This document shows positions 36,087 through 45,924 of a DNA stretch of 64,000 nucleotides, piece after piece. A program made the position numbers and the translations under genes. The notes beneath the pieces are model-generated. The model made no database searches, had not been told where the DNA came from, and saw only the letters and a list, made by a program, of their open reading frames with translations. The stretch spans positions 683,097 through 747,096 of the forward strand of contig NZ_AP014564.1 in the NCBI RefSeq assembly GCF_002369955.1, given 5' to 3'. This stretch comes from Ichthyobacterium seriolicida. Its GTDB lineage: Bacteria; Bacteroidota; Bacteroidia; Flavobacteriales; Ichthyobacteriaceae. Positions within the stretch are counted from its first letter, which is position 1. Each line of letters opens with the position of its first letter.

Positions 36087-38342
36087 GTGAAAAAATATAA
36101 ATTTTACAGTTGTGTAATTGTATTTATATATCTCTCGGCAGTTGCTTTTGTGGGGTCGTTATTATACCTAGGAGCCAATGGTCAATTTGGTGAGTTGCCA
36201 CCTGTTGAGTATATACAAAACCCCAAAATAAATTTGGCTTCTGAGATAATATCTTCCAATGGAGAGGTGATAGGAGTATTTTACGAAGAGAACAGAACAC
36301 CTGTAAAGTATACAGATATTTCTAATCATTTAGTCGATGCTCTTATAGCTACTGAAGACATTCGTTTTTTTAGTCATTCCGGAATTGATTTTAGATCTTT
36401 GGCTAGAGCTGCTCTTAAATTGGGCTATTCTGGTGGAGCTAGTACTATAACACAGCAATTGGCAAAGATGTTATTTACCAAGAGCCCTTCTACTGATTTT
36501 TTCGAGAGGTTAAAGCAAAAGGTAAAGGAATGGATAATTGCTGTAAGGCTCGAAAGACAATACACAAAGCAAGAGATAATAACTATGTATTTCAACAAGT
36601 TTGATTTTTTATATCAGGCTGTAGGAATAAAGTCAGCGGCTAAAATCTATTTTGATAGTACTCCAGATAGTTTAAAGATAGAAGAGGCTGCCGTATTGGT
36701 AGGAATGGCTAAGAATCCCTTTTTGTATAATCCTAAGAAATTCCCTGAAAATTCCTTAAAAAGAAGGAATGTAGTTATAGATCAGATGTATAAAAATGAA
36801 AATATATCTAGACGAGAAAGGGATTCTCTTATTCAGATTCCTTTAAATATTAAATTTAGTGTTGAAGATCACAACATAGGGATAGCTACTTATTTTAGGG
36901 AATATTTGAGACTGCATTTAAATCAATGGATTAAGGAATACGCCAAAGAGTCAGGAAAAAAATACAATCTATATAGGGATGGATTAAAAATTTACGTCAC
37001 ATTAGACTCTAGGATGCAAAGGTATATGGAGGAAGCCATGAAAGAGCATTTATCTAATCTACAAGAGATATTTTTCAAAACACATAAAGACAATATTACA
37101 GCGCCTTTTCTTGAAATCACTCAAGAGGAAGAAGAAACTATTATGAGGAATTCTATTAAGGTAACAGGTAGATACAAGGAATTAGTCAAGAATGGGGTCG
37201 ACCAAAGCAAAATAGATGAAATATTTAATAAAAAAACAAAAATGACTTTATTTTCATGGAAAGGCGACATAGACACATTGATGTCTCCATTAGATTCCAT
37301 AAGATATTACAAGCATTTTTTGCAGGCTGGAATAATGAGTATGGAGCCCAATACAGGACACATTAAAGTTTGGGTAGGTGGTATAAATCACAAACATTTC
37401 AAATACGATCATGTAAAGAAGGGCAAGAGACAAGTAGGTTCATCTTTTAAACCATTTGTATATGCCACTGCTATAAATCAATTGCATTTATCTCCTTGTT
37501 ATAAGTTGCCTAATACCAGGGTCCTTTTTAAAAAGGAAGATTGGGATATAGCAGAAGATTGGTATCCAAAGAATGCAGGAGATAAATACGGTGGTATGAT
37601 CTCGCTAAAAGAGGGATTAGCTAGATCCTTAAATGTCATCACAGCTAGATTGATGAAGATGATAGGGCCTAGACCAGTTGTCGCCCTTGCAAAGAAAATG
37701 GGAATTACATCTGATATACCTCAACAACCTTCTATATCTCTTGGCACTCCAGATTTATCTGTATACGAAATGATTGGGGCTCTATCGGTATTTGCTAATA
37801 AGGGCATGTATATAGAACCTAAATATATACTTAGGATAGAAGATAGGTACGGTAGTGTATTATTAAATCGAGAAAACACTGGAATAGTGAGAGAGGTCAT
37901 GAGTGAAGAAGATTCTTTTGCCACATTAAAACTTATGACAGGTGTCACCCAGTATGGAACTGGAGTTCGGCTTAGGACTAGTCACATGAGTTATCCTTTT
38001 GATTCTTCTACTGGTTATCCTTATGCATTTGTAAATGAAATAGCTGGTAAGACAGGGACTACTAATAATCATTCTGATGGATGGTTTACTGGAATAGTGC
38101 CTAATTTAGCGACTTGTGTTTGGGTTGGAAATGAAGATCGCTCTGCGCATTTCGAAGATTTAACATTTGGACAGGGGGCTACTACAGCTCTGCCTATTTG
38201 GGCTTTGTTTATGAGAAAGTGTTATAACGATTCTACACTGAATGTCAGTATGGATAATTTTGAATCTCCTGAGAATATGAAAATAAATGTAGATTGTAAA
38301 GATGGGGTATACAATGATAAAAAAAACGATACGGAGTTTTGA
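36087..38342 (+). CDS. Bifunctional penicillin-binding protein 1A
   Basis: This class A PBP polymerises glycan strands and cross-links peptides in the periplasm. The 751-residue protein has a transmembrane helix (about 8-28), a GT51 domain with Glu90 in ATEDIRFFSH and GGASTITQQLAK (116-127), and a transpeptidase domain with SSFK (Ser452-Lys455), SLN (514-516) and KTGT (655-658), so both active sites look intact. A GTG at 36087 is the start because it sits directly after the gldH stop and begins the basic KKYKFY leader. It is the third gene of ricT-gldH-PBP1A. Confidence 0.95.
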   Translation: MKKYKFYSCVIVFIYLSAVAFVGSLLYLGANGQFGELPPVEYIQNPKINLASEIISSNGEVIGVFYEENRTPVKYTDISNHLVDALIATEDIRFFSHSGIDFRSLARAALKLGYSGGASTITQQLAKMLFTKSPSTDFFERLKQKVKEWIIAVRLERQYTKQEIITMYFNKFDFLYQAVGIKSAAKIYFDSTPDSLKIEEAAVLVGMAKNPFLYNPKKFPENSLKRRNVVIDQMYKNENISRRERDSLIQIPLNIKFSVEDHNIGIATYFREYLRLHLNQWIKEYAKESGKKYNLYRDGLKIYVTLDSRMQRYMEEAMKEHLSNLQEIFFKTHKDNITAPFLEITQEEEETIMRNSIKVTGRYKELVKNGVDQSKIDEIFNKKTKMTLFSWKGDIDTLMSPLDSIRYYKHFLQAGIMSMEPNTGHIKVWVGGINHKHFKYDHVKKGKRQVGSSFKPFVYATAINQLHLSPCYKLPNTRVLFKKEDWDIAEDWYPKNAGDKYGGMISLKEGLARSLNVITARLMKMIGPRPVVALAKKMGITSDIPQQPSISLGTPDLSVYEMIGALSVFANKGMYIEPKYILRIEDRYGSVLLNRENTGIVREVMSEEDSFATLKLMTGVTQYGTGVRLRTSHMSYPFDSSTGYPYAFVNEIAGKTGTTNNHSDGWFTGIVPNLATCVWVGNEDRSAHFEDLTFGQGATTALPIWALFMRKCYNDSTLNVSMDNFESPENMKINVDCKDGVYNDKKNDTEF

Positions 38343-38357
38343 AATAAAACAAAGAAA

Positions 38358-38365
38358 TATATTTG
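38358..38365 (+). promoter_or_regulatory. Probable -7 box (TATATTTG) of the LysM protein gene
   Basis: It matches TAnnTTTG exactly, 24 nt before ATG 38390. It overlaps an in-frame TTG at 38363, which would otherwise be read as a longer start. Confidence 0.55.
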
Positions 38366-38389
38366 CATCTCTTTTCAAGTACACAATCT

Positions 38390-40078
38390 ATGATTAGATA
38401 TTTTATCTCTTTTTCCCAAAAGAAGAGAAATATAATTTTTCTTTTGACTTTTTTAATTACGTATATATCCCACGGTCAAGAGAAACACACGAAATTGCAT
38501 AAAATAATTCAGGGTGAAACAGTTTACAGCATATGTAAAATGTACAGTATCTCGGAGGATGCGTTTTTTAAATATAATCCTGATATTAATAGAGATAGTC
38601 TTAAAATAGGTGATAGTGTAATTATAGTTGATGATAACTATATTAGTTATCACGTCAAGAGCAAGGAAACGCTTTTTTCAATCAGCAGGGAGTACAATAT
38701 ATCTATAGATGAACTTAAAAGAATAAATCCTTTTTTAAAAGATGGGCTTAAAGCAGGAAATGTATTATTGATACCAGTGGTGAAAGAAGAGGATTTAAAC
38801 GATGTAGATGTCGCATTAGAATCAGACTTGGATACCCAAAAAAGAGTAGAGAGCATAGAGCTGGGGATTACAGAGGATAATTCTCAGAGATATTATGACA
38901 GCTTAGATATAAAAGCAGCACAACGAGTCGATTACGTCAGTGTAAAAGACACATTACATAAAAGATCTTTAGATGTTTGTCTTATGTTGCCATTCAATAA
39001 ATCAGAAGTGTCTTATAGCTTTTATAATGGGGTGCGTTTTGCCTTAGATTCTATTAGTATAGAAGGGGTTGATATAAAACTATCAGTATACGACACAAGG
39101 AATGATAGGAGAATTATAGATAGCATAATAAAACGAGATGATTTCTCTAATACAGATATTATTATAGGTCCTCTTTATAGTTCAAACGTAGAATTCTTGT
39201 CAGATAAGTTAAGGGGGCGTATTCCCATTATTGTTTCGCCTCTATCTAAAAGAATAGTCTTAGATAAGAGACCTAATATAGTTAATACTGTCTCTTATGC
39301 AGAGGATATGCATAATACTATTCTATCTTATTTTGTTCAGAACTATAGTTCTGGAAGAATATGTATAGTTGGAACTTACGACGACTATAAGGAATTTTTA
39401 AAGGTTAAGAAATTTATTTCTAAGGTAGCTCCTATAGATAGTGTACAATCCATATTATTGGAAAAACATAAATTGGAGAGAGATACTCTTATGGTTAAGA
39501 TAGATTCATTTGCTGTGAACAATTTTATATTGGCTACCAAAGATGATGTTATCACAACAGATTTAATAAGTAGTGTATATGGATTAGGAGATACTGTAAT
39601 ACCCAAGATTTTTCTATTAGAAAAAACAGATATGATTGAAAAATTGGAAAGCGAATATTTGTCTAATGTAGAATTACATTTTCCAGATGTGAATCATATA
39701 GATTATCGAGATGAAGACACAAAAGAATTTCTGAAAAGGTATAGAAATAAATACTACACAGAGCCAGATAAATACGGGCTCATAGGCTTTGATGTCACTT
39801 ATGATATTTTATCAAAAAAAATATTTGGCAAAGATATAAACACTCCAACAAAGGGTCTGTACAGCAGATACATATATGAAAAAACAGCTTTAGGAGGTTA
39901 TAAGAATAAGCATTCGCATATAATTAAATATGAGAATATGGAAAAAAAGGAATTATTCTTAAAAAAGGAGGACATCACAGATGAAATAGAATACGAATCA
40001 GACTCAGACTCAGACTCAGACTCAGACTCAGACTCAAAAACAGATAGCATTCCTAATTTAGATGGTATACAAGGATGA
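38390..40078 (+). CDS. LysM and PBP1-like domain protein
   Basis: The 562-residue exported protein has a signal peptide (cleavage after YISHG or so), then two LysM domains: HKIIQGETVYSICKMY and, some 45 residues on, YHVKSKETLFSISREYNIS. A periplasmic-binding-protein-like domain (type 1 fold) follows, with DVCLMLPFNKSEVSYSFYNG, IIIGPLYSSNVEFLSDKL and YGLIGFDVTYDIL. LysM-PBP1 proteins are conserved in Bacteroidetes and probably bind peptidoglycan; the ligand of the PBP1 part is unknown. The tail is unusual: (DS)6 encoded by six perfect GACTCA repeats. ATG 38390 is taken because the promoter box ends at 38365. Confidence 0.88.
   Translation: MIRYFISFSQKKRNIIFLLTFLITYISHGQEKHTKLHKIIQGETVYSICKMYSISEDAFFKYNPDINRDSLKIGDSVIIVDDNYISYHVKSKETLFSISREYNISIDELKRINPFLKDGLKAGNVLLIPVVKEEDLNDVDVALESDLDTQKRVESIELGITEDNSQRYYDSLDIKAAQRVDYVSVKDTLHKRSLDVCLMLPFNKSEVSYSFYNGVRFALDSISIEGVDIKLSVYDTRNDRRIIDSIIKRDDFSNTDIIIGPLYSSNVEFLSDKLRGRIPIIVSPLSKRIVLDKRPNIVNTVSYAEDMHNTILSYFVQNYSSGRICIVGTYDDYKEFLKVKKFISKVAPIDSVQSILLEKHKLERDTLMVKIDSFAVNNFILATKDDVITTDLISSVYGLGDTVIPKIFLLEKTDMIEKLESEYLSNVELHFPDVNHIDYRDEDTKEFLKRYRNKYYTEPDKYGLIGFDVTYDILSKKIFGKDINTPTKGLYSRYIYEKTALGGYKNKHSHIIKYENMEKKELFLKKEDITDEIEYESDSDSDSDSDSDSKTDSIPNLDGIQG
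40001..40036 (+). repeat. Hexanucleotide microsatellite (GACTCA)6
   Basis: Six uninterrupted GACTCA units encode (Asp-Ser)6 near the C-terminus of the LysM/PBP1 protein; a degenerate GAATCA unit precedes them. The unit length is a multiple of three, so slippage would change tail length without breaking the frame. Confidence 0.95.
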
Positions 40079-40430
40079 TATAGATCGAAAATATTTAAGG
40101 GATAAATGGAATAAAGTGATATCTGTGTTATCACTTAGGTTCTCCCAAGGAGAGAATTTAGACATAGATAATGTATTATACATCATAGGACTGAGAGAAT
40201 TTGGTCAGGTTAAAACAAAATTTTCAAAAGATCAAAAGGTAAACTTGATGCATATTGCCATTTGTAGACTGTTGGAGCCATATGGTTATTATGCTATGGA
40301 AGGTATAGATCATGATGGATGGCCTCATTATTCTGAAGTGGAGAAGCTTCCTAATATGAGTGTGGGAGAACAAACTATATTTTTAAAAAAGGCTGTAATA
40401 AATTATTTAGAAGACGAAAAAATTATATGA
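40062..40430 (+). CDS. Conserved small protein of unknown function
   Basis: This 122-residue cytosolic protein begins MVYKDDIDRKYLRDKWNK and contains LYIIGLREFGQVKTKFSKDQ, LMHIAICRLLEPYGYY and a DHDGWPHY segment. I recognise it as a conserved hypothetical of Flavobacteriia located beside LysM-type genes, but no function is known to me. It overlaps the LysM gene by 17 bp and shares an ATGA stop-start overlap with the TonB receptor gene, so the three are coupled. Confidence 0.75.
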   Translation: MVYKDDIDRKYLRDKWNKVISVLSLRFSQGENLDIDNVLYIIGLREFGQVKTKFSKDQKVNLMHIAICRLLEPYGYYAMEGIDHDGWPHYSEVEKLPNMSVGEQTIFLKKAVINYLEDEKII

Positions 40431-42292
40431 TTCTTATGAGAAAAAAAACAAGCTTATTAATGATTTTGATGTATTTAAGTTTAAGTGCTATGGCACAGAA
40501 AGTTAAAGAGTTAAAGGAGGTGGTAGTTACCGATACTCAGTTTAGGGTTCCACTGAAAATTTCGGGAAATAGTGTAGTCCTTATTTCAGAAGAGGATATA
40601 GAAAAACAACAGGGCAAAAGTATATCTCAGTTAATAAATCAAGTTTCTGGTATAGAGATAAATGGAACTCATGGTAATTTGGGTAATAATTTAGCTTATT
40701 ACATCAGAGGGGGTAGGACAAAGGATGTTCTCATATTAATAAATGGTAAGCCATTGACAGATCCTTCAGGAATTTCTTTTACTTACGATCTCAGGAATGT
40801 AGACTTATCTCAAGTGCAACAGATAGAAATAGTCAAAAGTGGAGCAAGTGCATTATATGGATCTAATGCAGCTACAGTAATAGATATAAAGCTAAAAAAA
40901 TACTCTAAGGATTTGTCATTATCTACCAATCATAGATACTCTTCTCACAATACTTTTGACAATAATATTCAATTGTATCTAAATTCAGAAAATATCAATA
41001 CGAGTATGTTTCTCAGTAATACTTATTCTGATGGGTTTTCATCTGCTAAGACAAATAATAGTGATGAAAAATTTGATAATGATGGATTCCACAGGCAAAA
41101 TGCAACTGTTAATTTTATGGGTTCTCCATATGAAAATATATTTACAGAGGTAGAGGCGAGTTATACCAAATACAAGCATGATTACGATTTTGGATCATTC
41201 TCAGATGGCGAACAAAATGGAGTTAGTAAGCAGAAGAATATTTCTATTAAAGGGGTATATGAACCTGCAGAAGATTTATCTGTTTCCTTGTATTATTTGT
41301 TAAACGATATAAAAAGGGAAGATTTTACCTCTCTTGATAAGAGAAATAGTTTTTACAGAGGGATGTCCCACAATATGAAATTATATTTTAAGTATACTAT
41401 TTCAGAGAGATTAAAAATATTGATTGGGTCGGACTATAATAGGTTTTCTATGGATAATCTATCATTTGGAAACACTGACAAAGGTAAATACGATGTTTTA
41501 GATGCTTATTTTTCTACTCTTTCTAATTGGAATGGGCTGAATTTTCATCTAGGAGCTAGATTAAATAATCATAGCAATTATGGAATGAATTTTGTGTATA
41601 ACACGAGTTTGTCTTATTTATTTGGGATTACTGATAATACAGATTTAGTAATAAAAACGAATTTATCTAATTCTTTTAATGCTCCTAGTTTATATCAATT
41701 ATTTTCTAAGTATGGATACAAAGAGCTAAAGCCTGAACAAATATACAATATAGAAGGAGGGATATCTCTATATTCATTTAACAGATTTAATTTGGATATT
41801 TTATATTTCCATAGGCAAGAAAATAATGCTATTATATACGATCGCATGCGTTATGCTAATATAGATGATAAGAGAACAGTTCATGGTAGTGAATTGAATT
41901 TGAAATACGATATAAATTACATGTTATCTATTTTGGGAGATGTTAGTCTTTTATGGACTGATAAAGAGGAATTATTTTACAAAATTCCAAAACAGAAATA
42001 TGGAGTAGGAGTAAATATAATTCCATTTGAAAATTCTAATTTAAATCTGCAGTATAGATATACGAGTAAAAGAGAGGAAAATGTATATGATATGAAAGAG
42101 AAAAAGAGTATCGTAAAAACTTTAAAGCCATTTGGTTTATTAGATCTTCATGCTAATTATAAATTTTTAGAAGATAAGAATCTGACTTTATCACTATTTA
42201 TATACAATCTGCTCGACAAAGACTTTATGACAATGTATGGTTATAATACCTCTGGGATAAGTTTTTCAATAGGTGTTAACTATGTGATATAG
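40427..42292 (+). CDS. TonB-dependent receptor (BtuB-like)
   Basis: This 621-residue outer-membrane receptor is likely for a scarce ligand. After a signal peptide (SAMAQ) comes the plug domain: KELKEVVVTDTQ (near TonB-box position), ISQLINQVSGIEINGTHGNL, YYIRGGRTKDVLILINGKPL and IEIVKSGASALYGSNAATVI. The 22-strand barrel follows and ends in FSIGVNYVI. Size and plug resemble BtuB-type receptors, and the PduO-type enzyme at 16664 shows use of cobalamin, so B12 is a possible ligand; this is a guess. ATG 40427 overlaps the previous stop; ATG 40436 is an alternative. Confidence 0.88.
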   Translation: MILMRKKTSLLMILMYLSLSAMAQKVKELKEVVVTDTQFRVPLKISGNSVVLISEEDIEKQQGKSISQLINQVSGIEINGTHGNLGNNLAYYIRGGRTKDVLILINGKPLTDPSGISFTYDLRNVDLSQVQQIEIVKSGASALYGSNAATVIDIKLKKYSKDLSLSTNHRYSSHNTFDNNIQLYLNSENINTSMFLSNTYSDGFSSAKTNNSDEKFDNDGFHRQNATVNFMGSPYENIFTEVEASYTKYKHDYDFGSFSDGEQNGVSKQKNISIKGVYEPAEDLSVSLYYLLNDIKREDFTSLDKRNSFYRGMSHNMKLYFKYTISERLKILIGSDYNRFSMDNLSFGNTDKGKYDVLDAYFSTLSNWNGLNFHLGARLNNHSNYGMNFVYNTSLSYLFGITDNTDLVIKTNLSNSFNAPSLYQLFSKYGYKELKPEQIYNIEGGISLYSFNRFNLDILYFHRQENNAIIYDRMRYANIDDKRTVHGSELNLKYDINYMLSILGDVSLLWTDKEELFYKIPKQKYGVGVNIIPFENSNLNLQYRYTSKREENVYDMKEKKSIVKTLKPFGLLDLHANYKFLEDKNLTLSLFIYNLLDKDFMTMYGYNTSGISFSIGVNYVI

Positions 42293-42323
42293 TTTTCTGT
42301 ATATTTTTGTTATCTTACGGCGT

Positions 42324-42355
42324 AAAAACAGGAGGTATCTGTTTTCTGTTTTTTT
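42324..42355 (+). terminator. Terminator of the LysM-TonB receptor unit
   Basis: AAAACAG and CTGTTTT form a short stem with a GAGGTAT loop, followed by CTG and seven T. Confidence 0.65.
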
Positions 42356-42483
42356 GTTATTTCGTTTAAGATTTTAGATTGGTGTCAAGTAGTTAATTTT
42401 ACATTTGAAATTTCAATTTTATACTGATATATATGTAACTCGATGGTTAGTTTTTGTAATTATGATTGTATAAAATAATACTT

Positions 42484-42491
42484 TAAATTTG
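42484..42491 (+). promoter_or_regulatory. Probable -7 box (TAAATTTG) of gldJ
   Basis: It matches TAnnTTTG exactly, 25 nt upstream of the start codon. A -33 TTG with ideal spacing was not found. Confidence 0.45.
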
Positions 42492-42516
42492 TCTGCTTCT
42501 TTAAAAAGAAAAGAAT

Positions 42517-44190
42517 ATGATTTATTTTAAGCAAATACTAGAAAACGTTATTCTCGATAGAATATTTTTTGTTTTGTCTTTTTTGTCCTTGATTTTTCTA
42601 AATTCTTGTAGTTCTGGTGCAAGTAGTGCGACTGGATGGGGTTTTAATGATCCAGCAAATGGAGGTTTTTCTGTAAATACTGGTTATTCTGGTCAGCAAG
42701 CAGCTCCAGGATTAGTCTTTATAGAGGGTGGCTCTTTCATTATGGGAAGGTCTCGTGATGATGTAATGGCTGATTGGAATGTTACATCTATTAGGAAACA
42801 CGTTCCTTCTTTTTTTATGGATGAGACCGAGGTAACTAATGTTATGTACAGGGAGTATTTATTTTGGTTACAGAGGGTTTTCCCTCCTTCAGAAGAATTT
42901 TTCAAAAATATTTATAAGTCGGCTCTCCCGGATACTTTGGTGTGGCGTGATAGATTTTCCTACAACGAAGTTTATGTCAATAATTATTTAAGACATCCCG
43001 CGTATAATGATTATCCTGTTGTTGGGGTGAGTTGGGTTCAAGCTACAAAGTACGCTGAGTGGAGGACGGATAGAGTAAATGAAAAGGCTCTGATAGATTT
43101 GGGAGTACTAAAGGACGTAAATGGTTCTAAGGATAAAATTATAAAGGGAGGTTCTAATTTTGTAACAGATGCATATTTAGATGATCCAGAAAAGGTGTTT
43201 GGTGGCAATACTGAGGGGGTTTATGAAAGGGGCTTACCTGATTATACTACTTCTTCTGAAGAGGTTACAAATTCTAATTTTGAAGGTAGACATGTAAATG
43301 TAGAGGATGGTATTTTATTACCTAAGTATAGGCTTCCTACAGAAGCTGAATGGGAGTATGCTGCACTTGCACTAATAGGTGAAAGAACAGGTAGTAATGT
43401 AGAAGGAGGCAGGCTTTATCCTTGGTCAGGTAAAAAGCTAACAGATGACGATGGTTACTTATTAGCTAACTTTAAATTAAGTCAAGGTAATTATAGTGGT
43501 GTTGCTGGATGGACTACTGATAAAGCAGATGTGACTGCTCCTGTAAAATCGTATCCGCCTAATGATTATGGCTTATATGATATGGCTGGTAATGTTTCTG
43601 AGTGGGTTTTAGATGTATATAGGCCTAGTGTTCAGGGAGAAGGAGATTTAGAAGATTTTAAGTATCATAGAGGTAATATTTTCAAAAAGTCCAAATTGGA
43701 TGCTGAAGGTAATAGAGTTAGGGTTGGGGAAGAGGAAATAAAATACGATACTCTTGCAACTGGTAGGATTATGGCTAAGAATCTACCTGGTCAGTTATTA
43801 GAAGAGAATATCACACCCAATGATACTTATATGAGAAAAAATTATCAAATATCTGATAATAGGGATTATTTAGACGGAGATGAATTATCTGTTAAGGCTT
43901 CTTTCGGAGCTAAAAAGCCTATGTATAATGATCCAAAGAATACTGTAGAGGTAGACAATACGGGGAAAATAACTGGGAAGTACGACACCAAGGGGAGCAC
44001 TTTCATAAATAATGATGTTAGGGTATATAAGGGTGGTTCTTGGGCAGATAGGGCTTTTTGGTTAGATCCTTCAAATAGAAGGTTTTTACATCAGGATTTA
44101 TCTAATGCATTTATAGGGTTCAGGTGTGCTATGGATAAACTCGGAGAGGTATCCCTTAAAGGGAGACAATACGAAGGTGTTAGACAATAG
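42517..44190 (+). CDS. gldJ: Gliding motility lipoprotein GldJ
   Basis: GldJ is an outer-membrane lipoprotein required for gliding and for stability of the GldK/T9SS machinery. The 557-residue protein has a signal with lipobox FLNSC (Cys31), then the GldJ-specific TGWGFNDPANGGFSVNTGY region and a sulfatase-modifying-factor (FGE) fold: VFIEGGSFIMGRSRDDVMAD, MDETEVTNVMYREYLFW, YPVVGVSWVQATKYAEWR, YRLPTEAEWEYAA, DYGLYDMAGNVSEWVLD and the closing FIGFRCAMDK. The length agrees with GldJ. Together with gldH it marks a gliding/T9SS-capable lineage. Confidence 0.95.
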   Translation: MIYFKQILENVILDRIFFVLSFLSLIFLNSCSSGASSATGWGFNDPANGGFSVNTGYSGQQAAPGLVFIEGGSFIMGRSRDDVMADWNVTSIRKHVPSFFMDETEVTNVMYREYLFWLQRVFPPSEEFFKNIYKSALPDTLVWRDRFSYNEVYVNNYLRHPAYNDYPVVGVSWVQATKYAEWRTDRVNEKALIDLGVLKDVNGSKDKIIKGGSNFVTDAYLDDPEKVFGGNTEGVYERGLPDYTTSSEEVTNSNFEGRHVNVEDGILLPKYRLPTEAEWEYAALALIGERTGSNVEGGRLYPWSGKKLTDDDGYLLANFKLSQGNYSGVAGWTTDKADVTAPVKSYPPNDYGLYDMAGNVSEWVLDVYRPSVQGEGDLEDFKYHRGNIFKKSKLDAEGNRVRVGEEEIKYDTLATGRIMAKNLPGQLLEENITPNDTYMRKNYQISDNRDYLDGDELSVKASFGAKKPMYNDPKNTVEVDNTGKITGKYDTKGSTFINNDVRVYKGGSWADRAFWLDPSNRRFLHQDLSNAFIGFRCAMDKLGEVSLKGRQYEGVRQ

Positions 44191-44265
44191 CTTTTTCTCA
44201 CCTGGAATATAAAAATACAAAGAACAGTAATATAGCCAGAGGCAGACTCTTATTTCAGTTTCTTT

Positions 44266-45876
44266 ATGAAGAAGGCTACTTTTTTAAGTTTAGTTTCAGG
44301 CTTGGCTCTGTCTTGTTCTTGGCCGACTTATGGATTATCTTATCTGATTTTTTTCTCTTTTGTTCCTTTATTATTAGCCATAGATAGCTTAGGAGACCAA
44401 AGGTTTAGAACTATAAAGGTTTTTGGTCTTTCTTATATCTCTTTATTTATCTGGAATCTATCTACTACCTATTGGCTGTTTTATTCTACTGTTATAGGTG
44501 CTTTTTTGACTATTTCATCTACTGCTCTTTTTATGAGCATTATATTTGTAGTATACAGTAAGGTAAAAAAAATATTAGGATATAATTTATCTCTTATATT
44601 ATTGGTTATGTTATTCATCTGCTATGAAAAGCTCCAGACAATATGGGATTTGGCATGGCCTTGGCTCAACTTAGGGAATGTGTTTTCTAATAATTCGGAT
44701 ATTGTCCAATGGTATGAATACACTGGTAGTCTAGGTGGTAGTTTATGGATTTGGGTTATAAATGTGGTCTCCTTTAAAAGTTATCTGTATTTCAGGAAAA
44801 CAAAGCAAAAGTCTGTATTGAGGAAACAGAGCATATATATAGCATTGTGTATTACAGCTCCCATAATTATATCCCATTTAATATTGTCTAACTATGAAGA
44901 AAATGGTCAAAAGGTAGATGTTTGTATACTGCAGCCCAATATAGATAGTTACACAGAAAAGTTCAATTTTACTAATTATAGTATGATTGAAAATATATTT
45001 GATCTAGTTAAGGACGTAGATTTAACCGAAAAGGACTATCTAATATCTCCTGAAACTTCATTACCCAATCAAATAGACACATCTGAATTAGAGAGTGAAA
45101 TAAGTATTTTAGAATTAAAAAAATATACAAGTCAATATCCTGAACTATACACTGTAATAGGAATAACTTCTAAAAGAGATTACAATCAAGGGGATGTTTT
45201 GCCCTATTCTGCCAGAAAGTATATAGATTACGATATTTGGTATGATATTTATAATTCAGCTATACAATTGCATGATGGGGATAGTATAGATATATATCAC
45301 AAATCCAAACTAGTTCCTGGAGTGGAAATATTGCCATTTAGTAGTATAGTAAAGCCTATTATAGGCAATAGATTTGTAGATTTGGGAGGGGTATATGGAA
45401 GTTTAGGAACACAAGATAGTAGAGAGGTTTTTTTCAATAAAAATGGGATTAAAGTTGCCCCCATAATATGTTATGAATCTGTATTTGGACAATATATCAC
45501 CGAATATTTAAAAAAAGGAGCAGAGTTATTATTTATAGTCACCAATGATGGTTGGTGGAGTGATAGTCAAGGACACAAACAACATCTAGCGTATTCTAAG
45601 ATTAGGGCTATAGAAAATAGGAGATCAATAGCCAGATCTGCAAATACGGGAATATCTGCCATAATAAATCAGAAAGGGGAGATAGTAGACAGTCTACCAT
45701 ATGGTGAAAGAGGAGTATTAGAAGGTCAATTACATATTAATAAATCCCTTACTTTTTACTCTAAAAATGGAGACTATATAGCTAGGATAGCTCTTTTATT
45801 ATCCGTAATAATCATACTTCTGTACATCTCAATTTTGTTGAAAATGAGATATATAAAAACTAGCTTAGATAGTTGA
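44266..45876 (+). CDS. lnt: Apolipoprotein N-acyltransferase
   Basis: Lnt adds the third acyl chain to lipoproteins at the inner membrane. The 536-residue protein has six or so N-terminal membrane spans (starting FLSLVSGLALSCSWPTYGLS), a periplasmic nitrilase-like domain and one C-terminal span (about 503-525). The nitrilase triad is present: Glu263 in SPETSLP, Lys346 in YHKSKLVPGVE and Cys402 in PIICYESVFG. It follows gldJ by 75 bp, and many lipoproteins in this window are its presumed substrates. Confidence 0.95.
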   Translation: MKKATFLSLVSGLALSCSWPTYGLSYLIFFSFVPLLLAIDSLGDQRFRTIKVFGLSYISLFIWNLSTTYWLFYSTVIGAFLTISSTALFMSIIFVVYSKVKKILGYNLSLILLVMLFICYEKLQTIWDLAWPWLNLGNVFSNNSDIVQWYEYTGSLGGSLWIWVINVVSFKSYLYFRKTKQKSVLRKQSIYIALCITAPIIISHLILSNYEENGQKVDVCILQPNIDSYTEKFNFTNYSMIENIFDLVKDVDLTEKDYLISPETSLPNQIDTSELESEISILELKKYTSQYPELYTVIGITSKRDYNQGDVLPYSARKYIDYDIWYDIYNSAIQLHDGDSIDIYHKSKLVPGVEILPFSSIVKPIIGNRFVDLGGVYGSLGTQDSREVFFNKNGIKVAPIICYESVFGQYITEYLKKGAELLFIVTNDGWWSDSQGHKQHLAYSKIRAIENRRSIARSANTGISAIINQKGEIVDSLPYGERGVLEGQLHINKSLTFYSKNGDYIARIALLLSVIIILLYISILLKMRYIKTSLDS

Positions 45877-45924
45877 TATAAATTATTTCAAGTGTACTTA
45901 TTTTGTCAATCTTATGATATAAGA

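Noticed and set aside
39960-40040. Possible CRISPR-like or VNTR array
   Set aside because: The unit is only six bases, has no spacers and lies within a coding frame, so it is a microsatellite.
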